From positions 62,001-126,000 of the forward strand of contig JAEZWR010000048.1 of the NCBI GenBank assembly GCA_023420115.1: 64,000 nt of DNA, read 5' to 3'. Below are positions 54,915 to 63,327 of this stretch, piece after piece (position 1 is the stretch's first letter; the number at the start of each line of letters is the position of its first letter). The DNA comes from Bacillota bacterium. GTDB taxonomy: Bacteria > Bacillota > Clostridia > Saccharofermentanales > Fastidiosipilaceae. The notes under the pieces were generated by a model, which made no database searches, was not told the DNA's origin, and saw only the letters and a program-made list of their open reading frames with translations. Position numbers and translations under genes: made by a program.

Positions 54915-55565
54915 ATGAAGGATTTTACTTCTAAGATGAATGAGAATAGCCTAAGATCTGAATTTTTATCGGAGCATAGAGCTGCTCTTGTTCCTATGGT
55001 TATTGAGCAGAGTAGCAGAGGAGAGCGTTCCTACGATATATTTTCTAGATTGCTTAAAGAAAGAATTATTATTCTAAGTGAGGAAGTCAATTCGGCTACA
55101 GCAAGTTTGATTCTGGGACAGCTTTTGTTTCTTGAATATGAGGATCCGGAGAAGGACATTCAATTTTATATTAACAGCCCTGGCGGAGAAGTTGATAGTG
55201 GACTTATGATTTATGATACCATGCAATATATTAAACCAGATGTCCAAACGATCTGTTGCGGGATGGCCGCTAGTATGGCGGCAGTTCTCTTGGCTGGTGG
55301 TGCTAAAGGTAAAAGATACTGCCTACCAAACTCTGAAGTTATGATACACCAACCCTTAGGGGGAGTTCAGGGACAAGCAAGTGATATTGAGATTGCAGCT
55401 GGACAGATATTGAAGAAACGTGAACAGCTAAATAAAATATTGGCTGAAAGAACGGGGCAAGATTATGACAGAATAGCAAAAGATACAGACCGTAATTTCT
55501 GGTTTGATGCTCTTCAGGCAAAGGAATATGGTCTAGTTGATCATATTATGGAGAGAAAAAATTAA
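54915..55565 (+). CDS. clpP: ATP-dependent Clp protease proteolytic subunit, Ser-His-Asn triad
   Basis: ClpP is the barrel protease that degrades proteins fed by ClpX. The nucleophile is Ser120 in GMAASMAA and the histidine is His145 in MIHQPLGG. By alignment with E. coli, where Asp171 lies 49 residues after His122, the third triad position is residue 194. Here it reads Asn (codon AAT, 55494-55496) in DTDRNFW. Length is 216 aa. AAAGG lies seven bases before ATG 54915, so the TTG at 54900 is rejected. It lies between tig and clpX. Confidence 0.96.
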   Translation: MKDFTSKMNENSLRSEFLSEHRAALVPMVIEQSSRGERSYDIFSRLLKERIIILSEEVNSATASLILGQLLFLEYEDPEKDIQFYINSPGGEVDSGLMIYDTMQYIKPDVQTICCGMAASMAAVLLAGGAKGKRYCLPNSEVMIHQPLGGVQGQASDIEIAAGQILKKREQLNKILAERTGQDYDRIAKDTDRNFWFDALQAKEYGLVDHIMERKN

Positions 55566-55592
55566 GTGATATCTGATATAATAACTCCCTTG

Positions 55593-55625
55593 AATTAGCC
55601 AATCTTAGTATTGGCTAATTTTATA
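55593..55625 (+). terminator. Terminator-like hairpin between clpP and clpX
   Basis: AATTAGCCAAT (55593-55603) pairs perfectly with ATTGGCTAATT (55610-55620), followed by TTATATTTT. It may only partly stop transcription into clpX. Confidence 0.75.
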
Positions 55626-55671
55626 TTTTAAATATGTATCTCTAATATGAGTTTAGAAAGTTGGCTCAATT

Positions 55672-57129
55672 ATGGAAGATAATTTCTGCGATATCTGCGG
55701 ACAGAAGAAAGAATTCCTATATTTATTAAAAAAGAATGGTGATGATTCTAGTGTCATATGTGAGTCGTGTTTGAAACGTCTGACTGATATTTTAGTTCCA
55801 GCTGATAATTTGATAGGAGTAGATGAGATGAGTGATTCTAGCAATGGAAATGGAAATTTGAATGGCAATGGATTTACTTCTGCAGAAAGGAATAATGATG
55901 CTAATTTTTTGGAGCATATTTTCTCGAGTCAGAATATGATGAGTCCTTATTCTGAAGACATAGAAGATAATTCTAGTGAGGACGAATATTTTTATGTTCC
56001 TACTCCACATGAAATAAAAGAGGCTCTTGATCTTGATGTTATTGGACAGGAGGCCGCTAAGAAATCACTCGCGGTTGCAGTATATAACCATTATAAAAGA
56101 CTTATGCATATTGACGCATCTAACGAAGATAAAGCTAGGCTTAAGCTAGATACGATCAAAGATGAGAATGATTGGAAAAGAAGGATAGAAATGGAACGCT
56201 CTACTGTGGAACTGGGAAAATCTAATATTCTTCTCATTGGTCCTACTGGAACTGGTAAGACTCATCTAGCTAAGAGTTTAGCAAAAATTCTTGATGTTCC
56301 TTTGGCCATCGCTGATGCTACTACTCTAACTGAAGCCGGATATGTTGGAGAAGATGTAGAAAACATTTTATTGAAACTTCTTCAAGCTGCTGATTTTGAT
56401 GTAGAAAGAGCTGAGAGAGGAATCATCTATATTGATGAGATTGATAAAATAACAAGAAAATCTGAGAATAGATCGATTACACGAGATGTTTCTGGAGAGG
56501 GGGTTCAGCAGGCTCTTCTTAAGATATTAGAAGGTACTATAGCCAATGTTCCACCCAATGGTGGAAGAAAGCATCCGCAGCAGGAATTTATTCAAGTTAA
56601 TACTGAAAATATCCTCTTTATTTGTGGGGGCGCTTTCGAGGGTCTCGAGAAGGTTATACAAGATAGAGTTGGTAAAAAAAGTTTAGGCTTCGGGGCTGAA
56701 CATAATAGTGATAAGACAGATGAAAGTAAGATTTTTCATCTGGCGATGCCACGCGACTTGCAGCAATATGGCTTGATTCCAGAACTTATTGGAAGAGTTC
56801 CTAATATTGTGTCGCTTGAGGCTTTGAATGAAGAAGCCCTTGTCAGAATTCTTGTTGAACCAAGAAGTTCATTAGTGCAACAATACAAAGTTCTCATTTC
56901 AATGGATGGTGTTGAGCTTGAGTTCGAAGATGAGGCATTAAGAGCAATTGCTAGACTGGCTCTAGAACAAAAGACAGGCGCAAGAGGCTTAAGGGCAATA
57001 ATGGAGAATCTAATGTTAGATATTATGTATGATTTACCATCAATGGATAATATAAAAAAGTGTATTATCAGTGAGGCTTGTGTGAATAAGAGAGCAGAAG
57101 CAATTTTTGAATATGAGAATGTATCTTAA
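55672..57129 (+). CDS. clpX: ATP-dependent Clp protease ATP-binding subunit ClpX
   Basis: ClpX unfolds substrates and feeds them to ClpP. The N-terminal zinc-binding domain has Cys6, Cys9, Cys30 and Cys33. Walker A GPTGTGKT is at residues 190-197 and Walker B YIDEID near 253-258; the sensor and C-terminal region ending in [13 protein letters not shown] is also present. A Ser/Asn/Gly-rich linker (about 55-95) between the zinc domain and the AAA+ module makes it 485 aa, longer than the usual 420. The ribosome site before the ATG is weak. Confidence 0.96.
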   Translation: MEDNFCDICGQKKEFLYLLKKNGDDSSVICESCLKRLTDILVPADNLIGVDEMSDSSNGNGNLNGNGFTSAERNNDANFLEHIFSSQNMMSPYSEDIEDNSSEDEYFYVPTPHEIKEALDLDVIGQEAAKKSLAVAVYNHYKRLMHIDASNEDKARLKLDTIKDENDWKRRIEMERSTVELGKSNILLIGPTGTGKTHLAKSLAKILDVPLAIADATTLTEAGYVGEDVENILLKLLQAADFDVERAERGIIYIDEIDKITRKSENRSITRDVSGEGVQQALLKILEGTIANVPPNGGRKHPQQEFIQVNTENILFICGGAFEGLEKVIQDRVGKKSLGFGAEHNSDKTDESKIFHLAMPRDLQQYGLIPELIGRVPNIVSLEALNEEALVRILVEPRSSLVQQYKVLISMDGVELEFEDEALRAIARLALEQKTGARGLRAIMENLMLDIMYDLPSMDNIKKCIISEACVNKRAEAIFEYENVS

Positions 57130-57251
57130 TACAATAGTCATACTTCCTTAAACGCGTTTCTAATAAGAGAAGATTTTTCTCGTAATTTTCTCTATTGATT
57201 TTTCATAAAACGAATATGATAAATGAGAATTTAATAGAGAGGAGCCGAAAT

Positions 57252-57512
57252 ATGGCGAGTAATAGAAAATTTGAGGACAGAGAAATCACTTATGATCTTA
57301 AATCACATATTGGGATTTTGAGTACAAGTGGAACTGGATGGACAAGGGAAGTGAACGTTGTTTCATGGAATAAGAGACCACCCAAATTAGATATTAGGGA
57401 TTGGGACCCAGACCATGAGAGAATGAGTAGAGGAATTGGACTTAGTGCTGATGAAGCAAGAAATTTGATGTTGCTTCTCGAGGACGTTGATTTTGAAGAG
57501 TTAGCAGCGTGA
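57252..57512 (+). CDS. YdbC/PC4-family single-strand nucleic-acid-binding protein
   Basis: This small protein of 86 aa has the pattern ITYDLKSHIGILSTSGTGWTREVNVVSWN and RGIGLSADEARNLMLLL typical of YdbC, a bacterial relative of the PC4 coactivator that binds single-stranded DNA. The ATG at 57252 is preceded by GAGGAG; longer starts at 57195 have none. The physiological role is unclear. Confidence 0.85.
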   Translation: MASNRKFEDREITYDLKSHIGILSTSGTGWTREVNVVSWNKRPPKLDIRDWDPDHERMSRGIGLSADEARNLMLLLEDVDFEELAA

Positions 57513-57543
57513 AAAATTACTAAAGATATAGTTTATAAGGTAT

Positions 57544-57575
57544 AGGAGCAGATATATAATTTGCTCCTTTTTTAT
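57544..57575 (+). terminator. Terminator after the YdbC gene
   Basis: AGGAGCA (57544-57550) pairs with TGCTCCT (57562-57568), followed by TTTTTT. Confidence 0.85.
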
Positions 57576-57634
57576 TATTTGATTATTTTTTGCTACAATA
57601 TTGAAAATATATTTCTAGATTTCAGGAAAATTTT

Positions 57635-58573
57635 ATGTTTGTAAAAGGGACAGATACAAAAGACAATAACTCAAGGGATTTCGAAGCTAATTTACCGATG
57701 CCGATGATTTTGCACGGCGTGGAGAGAGACCTGTCTTTTTCGATTCCCAAAAAAGAAAGAAGCATACATAGCTGTTATGAATTAAGTTACCTTAGAACGG
57801 GGAAAATTGAATTTGACTTTGGTAATACGCAATGTGTAATTAATCAGGGAGGAACGATAATCATCAAGCCTGATGTTCCACACAGACTTAAGGTATTAGA
57901 TGAATCTTGCGAGGCGATAACGATATATTTTGATTTCCTTAATCAGGAAACTTTAGATGATGAGATAAGAGATAGTAGATCAAAAGAGTGCTTCGATGAA
58001 TTTCTTGCATATGCTTTGGAAAAAAATGAGGAAGATATTAATTATGGGAAGCACCCATATTTAATTATAAGAGGTAAAGGAAAGGAAAGAATTTCTGATA
58101 TAGGAGATACTATAGTTAGGGAAGTAAAGGAAGATAAGTTTGGTAGTAAAATGATGTGCAGAGCTCTCGCTACGCAACTTTTAGTTCTAGCTGCTAGGGC
58201 TATTCATCAAGAGTGGGAAGAGAGTCTCAAAATCCAAAGACGTAAGGTCGGTGAGCTTTTGGAGATTGCCAAAGAATATATACATGAGCATTATGCGGAA
58301 CCACTTACGGTTAGTGATATTGCACAGTATGTATTTATGAGTGTGGGTTATTTTTCGAAAATGTTTACTATTGAAGAAAGTATGTCCCCGATGAACTATA
58401 TTACGAATCTTCGTATAACAAAAGCAAAAGATTTACTTGAAAATGAAAAATTAAAAATATCAGATATAGCTAACATAGTAGGTTTCTCAACTATTCAGAG
58501 TTTCAATAGAATATTCAAGAGAAACGTAGATATGACTCCCTTAGAATATAGACGCAGATTTGGTCGTGGATAG
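57635..58573 (+). CDS. AraC-family transcriptional regulator with cupin sensing domain
   Basis: Residues about 30-110 form an AraC-type cupin that likely binds a small ligand (HSCYELSYLRTGKIEF, then GGTIIIKPDVPHRL). The C-terminal domain holds two helix-turn-helix units: LTVSDIAQYVFMSVGYFSKMF and ISDIANIVGFSTIQSFNRIF, ending in DMTPLEYRRRF. Length of 312 aa is normal. AGGA lies seven bases before the ATG. No obvious target operon is adjacent; the next gene is the alpha/beta hydrolase in the same direction. Confidence 0.9.
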   Translation: MFVKGTDTKDNNSRDFEANLPMPMILHGVERDLSFSIPKKERSIHSCYELSYLRTGKIEFDFGNTQCVINQGGTIIIKPDVPHRLKVLDESCEAITIYFDFLNQETLDDEIRDSRSKECFDEFLAYALEKNEEDINYGKHPYLIIRGKGKERISDIGDTIVREVKEDKFGSKMMCRALATQLLVLAARAIHQEWEESLKIQRRKVGELLEIAKEYIHEHYAEPLTVSDIAQYVFMSVGYFSKMFTIEESMSPMNYITNLRITKAKDLLENEKLKISDIANIVGFSTIQSFNRIFKRNVDMTPLEYRRRFGRG

Positions 58574-58769
58574 AATATATTTTGTTGTATGCACATTAGA
58601 ACTTGTGATTGAATATGGTTTATTTTAAAGAGTTTAATATATGAGATAGTATATGATTATCTATGTCCTTATGTGTTTATACTAATAAAAGTAGCAGTAG
58701 TTACATTCATAAATTGAAGAAAGACAATATTGAAGATCTAGATGAATTAGAATATTTGGAGAAGATTAT

Positions 58770-59423
58770 TTGAGTTATATATTTGTTCATGGATTAGGGC
58801 AGACCTCGTCTGTTTGGAAAGAAACAAATGATGAATTAAATGTAGCAACAAATTTTTTATGCCCGGATTTATTTGATTTGTGTATAGGTGAATTAAATTA
58901 TAATAATTTGTATAGAGCATTTTCGAGATACTGTGACAAATATTCTGATGCTTTGGATATATGTGGCCTGTCCTTAGGTGGTATGCTCGCCTTGAATTAT
59001 GCAGTTGATAATCCAGACAAAGTCCATTCACTAGTTCTCATAGGTACTCAATATTCTATTCCTAAAAAAATAATTAACTTGCAAAATTTTATTTTTAAAT
59101 TGTTACCTGAAAAATATTTTGGGAAAATAGGAATGACAAAGGAAGATATACTTTCGCTTACTAGGTCAATGATAAATTGTAATTTTGAAAAAGATTTAAC
59201 AAAAATAAACTGCCCAGTGCTAGTTGTTTGCGGAGAAAAAGATATTGCCAATATCAAGGCTTCAAGAAAATTGAATGAATTATTAAATGATTCAAGATTA
59301 AGGATAATACAAAATGCTGGACATGAAGTTAATAAGGATAATCCTAAACAGTTAGGTGCCGAGTTAAATGCTTTTTACTTAAATAATTTCAACAAGTTTG
59401 TAGAGTCAGGTTTGGAAAATTAA
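58770..59423 (+). CDS. Alpha/beta hydrolase
   Basis: The 217-residue enzyme has the hydrolase triad. The nucleophile serine is in GLSLGG near residues 71-76, the acid in CGEKDIA near 154-160, and the histidine in GHEVNKDNP near 189. An oxyanion segment FVHGLGQTSSVW is near the start. It resembles small esterases of the RsbQ or menaquinone-hydrolase type, but the substrate is unknown. Translation starts at TTG 58770, with GGAG eight bases upstream. The start overlaps the stop of a short open frame (TTGA). Confidence 0.87.
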   Translation: MSYIFVHGLGQTSSVWKETNDELNVATNFLCPDLFDLCIGELNYNNLYRAFSRYCDKYSDALDICGLSLGGMLALNYAVDNPDKVHSLVLIGTQYSIPKKIINLQNFIFKLLPEKYFGKIGMTKEDILSLTRSMINCNFEKDLTKINCPVLVVCGEKDIANIKASRKLNELLNDSRLRIIQNAGHEVNKDNPKQLGAELNAFYLNNFNKFVESGLEN

Positions 59424-59551
59424 ATATAATTGCAAAAATAACATATAGTTTTGGATACAATAAATATCTTTGATGGAAAATTAGGCTGATTTATAAGTAT
59501 AATAACTTACCTAGGATTTTTAATTGCAGATAAAGTGCATGAAAGGTATAT

Positions 59552-60499
59552 ATGACGAAGAACAATGAAGAATTGAAGAGTTTTTTTAAGACAATTCCAG
59601 TTAAGAATATGACTAGAGCTTTTTTTATACTATTTGTTGGTTCAACAATTGTAGCTCTTGCACTCCATATTTTTTATTTACCAACTGGTCTTATTATTGG
59701 TGGAGTCAGCGGTATATCGACTTTAATATATAGCATAGTTGATGTCCCTATTCCATTTGGTCTATCTACGATTTTACTCAATGTGCCAATTTTTATAGCC
59801 GGTGCTTATTTTGTTAGTAAAAAGTTTTTTGCACTCAGTTTAATTGGTACTTTAGCTTACGGTTTTTTCATTGATATTTGGGAACCTGTATTTGCTCCAC
59901 TCCATAGATATTTTTTTGTAAATCCGAGTGATGTAGACAATTTGATTCTCTGTTCAATTGGTGGTGGTGCACTTTATGGTATTGGACTAGGACTTGTTTT
60001 CTATGCCGGATTTACGACCGGTGGTACAGATATGATAGCCATTATTGTCAGGCGTTTCTCTCGTCGATTCAGTGTCGGCCAAGTAGTCTGGATATTAGAT
60101 GCCTCAATTATTATTGTTTCAGCTATTGTCTATCAATTTAGAGAGCCTGGACAGTTTAAGCTTGGACTATATTCATCAATAGCAATGATTTGCACTTCAG
60201 CATGTATAGACTTTATTCTTGAGGGTTTCAATTATAAAAGAGTCGCCTATATTATTTCTGCAAAAAGTGATGAGATTGCAGAAAGAATTATGACTGATAT
60301 GAAACGTGGGGTGACTTCGCTCTATGGTAAAGGTATGTACAGTAAAAAAGATATTGATGTATTAACTTGTGTTGTTAAGCAAGAGCAAGTACTAATGATA
60401 AAAACAATTGCCGAAGAGATTGATCCCAAAGCCTTTGTGTTTGTTATTGATGCAAGGGAGGTTGTTGGAGAGGGCTTCCATGGTGGCAGTGATTTTTGA
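59552..60499 (+). CDS. YitT-family membrane protein (DUF161/DUF2179)
   Basis: The 315-residue protein has about five or six membrane helices in the first 210 residues, starting with the block LPTGLIIGGVSGISTLIY. The C-terminal cytoplasmic DUF2179 domain (about 220-310) has GVTSLYGKGMYSKKDIDVL and ends in DAREVVGEGF. The family is widespread in Firmicutes and its function is not settled. AAAGG precedes the ATG. It precedes veg on the same strand. Confidence 0.92.
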   Translation: MTKNNEELKSFFKTIPVKNMTRAFFILFVGSTIVALALHIFYLPTGLIIGGVSGISTLIYSIVDVPIPFGLSTILLNVPIFIAGAYFVSKKFFALSLIGTLAYGFFIDIWEPVFAPLHRYFFVNPSDVDNLILCSIGGGALYGIGLGLVFYAGFTTGGTDMIAIIVRRFSRRFSVGQVVWILDASIIIVSAIVYQFREPGQFKLGLYSSIAMICTSACIDFILEGFNYKRVAYIISAKSDEIAERIMTDMKRGVTSLYGKGMYSKKDIDVLTCVVKQEQVLMIKTIAEEIDPKAFVFVIDAREVVGEGFHGGSDF

Positions 60500-60569
60500 T
60501 ATTTTAATCTTTAGATGTTAGACTAGACATTATAAATGTAAAATTCATAATTCTTAAAAGGTGATTAGA

Positions 60570-60968
60570 ATGATAATAAAAAGTGATTTGGAAGCCTGTC
60601 GAAAAGAAATTGAGACTTGTGTAGGACACAAAGTTCGCCTCACAACAAATGGCGGTAGACGCAGGACCGTTGTTAGAGAGGGAATTCTTGAGAATTGCTA
60701 CCCGAATGTTTTTATGGTCAGATGTATTCAGCGCAAGACACATGGCGATTTGGCTTCTCCACGCAAGACGGAAATGGTTTCATTTAGCTATATTGATGTA
60801 GTTACTAGAACTGTGGAGATTCAAGTTGGTCCTAAGGTAGAATTTAATAATGAAATTAATTCTAATTCAGATGACATTAAGAATATAGAAAATAGTGAAA
60901 GTAATATCGCTACATCTACTGATGAGCTTAATGGTGATGTGAATAATATTGTTGATGTTGATGAATAG
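60570..60968 (+). CDS. veg: Veg family protein
   Basis: Veg is a small Firmicute protein; in Bacillus it promotes biofilm formation by an indirect effect on SinR. Residues 1-85 have the family pattern: CVGHKVRLTTNGGRRR, then NVFMVRC, HGDLASPRKTEMVSFSYIDV. Residues 86-132 are an extra acidic tail of Asn, Asp, Glu and Ser. ATG 60570 is used because AAAGGTGA lies before it. The next gene is ispE, the same neighbourhood as in Bacillus. Confidence 0.9.
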   Translation: MIIKSDLEACRKEIETCVGHKVRLTTNGGRRRTVVREGILENCYPNVFMVRCIQRKTHGDLASPRKTEMVSFSYIDVVTRTVEIQVGPKVEFNNEINSNSDDIKNIENSESNIATSTDELNGDVNNIVDVDE

Positions 60969-61044
60969 AGAATGTGATGTCAATATGGCTTTTATTTATA
61001 GTACATAGAATGCTTTTGTGCTACATGTCATATAGAGGAACAAT

Positions 61045-62322
61045 ATGTTATTTGATTATCTTGAGGCACCAGCAAAGATTAATCTACAATTATCGATTTT
61101 GAATAAGAGAGAAGATAATTATCATGATTTACTTACTCTTATGGAGAAGATTGACCTTCATGATAGTCTTTATATTCGGGTATTAGATAAGAGAGAGTTA
61201 ATTAACTATAAGAAATTAGAACGAGATAAATATACTGCGTTGAATCAGTTAGAGGATAGACGGATAGCATATAGTCCGACTGAAATTACAAATAGGATTA
61301 AAGGGGTCTTTTCTGAACTGAATTTAAATTGCGAACCGGGTCTTCTCTTGAAATTGCACTATAGTGAGATAGGGGCAAAGTATAAATATCCTGATAATGA
61401 CGTCGTATATGAAGATTTAAACCTTACTCCAATAGTTTCTGAGAATTTAGTAAATGATGAAATGTCTAAAGATGATAGACTAATTAATGTCAATATAAAG
61501 ATTATTTCATGGGTCACTAAGTTAGAAGCTAGACAAAATATACTAATGAAAGTTATTTCTAAATATTTTTCTAAGATGCCGAGTCGTATTTGGAAAAAAT
61601 ATAATATTGCTCAGATTGATATTTATTTGCTGAAGAAAATTCCATTTATGTCTGGACTTGGTGGTGGTTCATCAGATGCGGCCGCTTTGCTTAAATACCT
61701 TGACAAAACCTATCCTTATTTAAATAGGGAAGATTTGATGAGTATGGCAAGCTCCATCGGAGCTGATGTGCCATTTTTTATACATAAAGGGACAGGAATT
61801 TGCCGAGGAATTGGAGATGATATAAGTAAATTTCCTTCCTTAGCTGGTCTGCCTTGTCTGATTATGAAACCTAAAGTATCTGTTAGTACCGCGAAGGCTT
61901 TTTTTGACTATGATAGATTTTGGATGGAGATGAGTATAGAGAATAGAGAGTTGCTTAGTGCCGAAAAAGTTATAGCTGCAAATAAATTTTATGAGATTAT
62001 TAAGAGATATCATTCTATTACTCATTCAAAGTTTTCCAGTGATACTAAAGAAGAAATTAAGCAAATTTCAAGGAAGTTATTTATCAATGGCAAAAATGAT
62101 TTTTATCCTCTTCTATTGAAACAAAATATGGACTTTTCTGCTTATTATGACAGTTTAAAAGAGTCTTCGTGTATTTATGCGAATTTAAGCGGAAGCGGAA
62201 GTGCTTTTTTTGCACTATATATTAATAAAAGTGATGCTGATAGAGCTTTTGATAGACTTATGATGTCTGATATGCGAAATAATATAGAATTTTTACTCTC
62301 ATGTAAGACTGCTAGTTTTTAG
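61045..62322 (+). CDS. ispE: 4-diphosphocytidyl-2-C-methyl-D-erythritol kinase with insertion
   Basis: IspE phosphorylates CDP-methylerythritol in the MEP isoprenoid pathway. The GHMP-kinase signature is IPFMSGLGGGSSDAAALL near residues 198-215, and GADVPFFI near 235. The N-terminal APAKINLQLSI and the C-terminal LSGSGSAFFALY complete the fold. At 425 aa it is much longer than the usual 285. About 95 extra residues lie between the first strands and the NILMKV helix (about 46-150), and the C-terminal half is also expanded. GAGG precedes the ATG. The window also codes IspH of the same pathway. Confidence 0.93.
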   Translation: MLFDYLEAPAKINLQLSILNKREDNYHDLLTLMEKIDLHDSLYIRVLDKRELINYKKLERDKYTALNQLEDRRIAYSPTEITNRIKGVFSELNLNCEPGLLLKLHYSEIGAKYKYPDNDVVYEDLNLTPIVSENLVNDEMSKDDRLINVNIKIISWVTKLEARQNILMKVISKYFSKMPSRIWKKYNIAQIDIYLLKKIPFMSGLGGGSSDAAALLKYLDKTYPYLNREDLMSMASSIGADVPFFIHKGTGICRGIGDDISKFPSLAGLPCLIMKPKVSVSTAKAFFDYDRFWMEMSIENRELLSAEKVIAANKFYEIIKRYHSITHSKFSSDTKEEIKQISRKLFINGKNDFYPLLLKQNMDFSAYYDSLKESSCIYANLSGSGSAFFALYINKSDADRAFDRLMMSDMRNNIEFLLSCKTASF

Positions 62323-62388
62323 TATCTTGACTTTATTTTAAATGATGAATATAATTTCTATGTTTGCTTGTAATATCCGGAGGTAAGA

Positions 62389-62526
62389 ATGAGTAAGATG
62401 ACATTTCAGCCTAAGAAACGTCAGCGCAGCCGTGAGCATGGTTTCCGTAAGAGAATGAGAACCTCATCTGGTCGTAAGTTGCTGGCCCGTCGTCGTAAGA
62501 AGGGACGCAAAATTCTTAGTGCTTAG
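62389..62526 (+). CDS. rpmH: Ribosomal protein L34
   Basis: A 45-residue, Arg/Lys-rich 50S protein. The core [19 protein letters not shown] and the ending [11 protein letters not shown] are typical of L34. GGAGG lies before the ATG. It is followed by a terminator and then rnpA, the universal order. dnaA is not upstream as it is in most bacteria; ispE is. Confidence 0.96.
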   Translation: MSKMTFQPKKRQRSREHGFRKRMRTSSGRKLLARRRKKGRKILSA

Positions 62527-62532
62527 TAAGTG

Positions 62533-62566
62533 AAGGGGCCGTAATAAATACGGTCCTTTTTTATTA
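62533..62566 (+). terminator. Terminator between rpmH and rnpA
   Basis: AAGGGGCCGTA (62533-62543) pairs with TACGGTCCTTT (62549-62559, with G-U pairs), then TTTTT. Confidence 0.85.
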
Positions 62567-62597
62567 TAATTTATCGATTTTGTAGGTTGGGATTATT

Positions 62598-62930
62598 TTG
62601 AACAGGCTAAAAGATCAAAGAGCTTTTAATAGAGTTTTTCAGAAAGGTAAGCAAAAAAAAGCCGCTGGTATATCAATTAGGTATTTTAAGCGTAAAGATT
62701 GTGGAAAAAATCGTGTTGGGGTTGCGGTTAGTAGGACTGTTCCCAATGCTGTGATACGCAATTATGCTAAAAGAATCATGAGAGAACTTTATTATACTTT
62801 TGAGTCAAGGACAAAGCCTGGATATGATATAGTTCTACTTTGTTTGAGACCACAGAAAAAGATGAATTTTGCTAGAATGAAAGAAACCTACGAGACTTTG
62901 CTTAAAGATGCAGATATATTTATAAGCTAA
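62598..62930 (+). CDS. rnpA: Ribonuclease P protein component
   Basis: RnpA binds RNase P RNA and helps it cut the 5' leaders of tRNA precursors. The RNxxKR signature reads RNYAKRIMRE near residues 54-63, and the N-terminal pattern RLKDQRAFNRVFQKG is typical. Length 110 aa. Translation starts at TTG 62598; the ribosome site (AGGTTGGG) is weak. It lies between rpmH and yidD. Confidence 0.94.
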   Translation: MNRLKDQRAFNRVFQKGKQKKAAGISIRYFKRKDCGKNRVGVAVSRTVPNAVIRNYAKRIMRELYYTFESRTKPGYDIVLLCLRPQKKMNFARMKETYETLLKDADIFIS

Positions 62931-62980
62931 AGTAGAAATATCTTCGCTTGTTTTATATAGTTACGAGATGAGAATATAAT

Positions 62981-63193
62981 ATGAAAAATATATGTATTTC
63001 CTTAATTAAATACTATAGAAAATATTTGTCACCGATGCTCGGTTTTTCTAAGTGTAGATTTGAGCCTACTTGTTCTGAATATATGATTCAAGCCATAGAA
63101 AAATATGGAGTTTTTCGGGGATTGTTTAAGGGTTTCTTGCGTATATTGAGATGTAATCCATGCTGCAAGGGTGGATATGATCCATTAAAATAA
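62981..63193 (+). CDS. yidD: Membrane protein insertion efficiency factor YidD
   Basis: YidD is a small membrane-associated protein that assists YidC. The 70-residue sequence has the family core LIKYYRKYLSPMLG, CRFEPTCSEYMIQAIEKYG and RCNPCCKGGYDP, with the conserved cysteines. It lies between rnpA and yidC, its normal place. Confidence 0.96.
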   Translation: MKNICISLIKYYRKYLSPMLGFSKCRFEPTCSEYMIQAIEKYGVFRGLFKGFLRILRCNPCCKGGYDPLK

Positions 63194-63327
63194 AAATAGA
63201 AAAAGTTTTGTCAAAATTGTTTTTTTTTCGTATTATATAGCTTGTGCGACTTTCTTGTATTTTCGCTAACTTTATATGCGTTAAATGCAATTTTGGTGAT
63301 TTCTAATATAAATATAGAGGAATGTTT

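Noticed and set aside
62323..62388. Replication origin next to rpmH
   Set aside because: Only 66 bases lie between ispE and rpmH and no DnaA boxes are visible.
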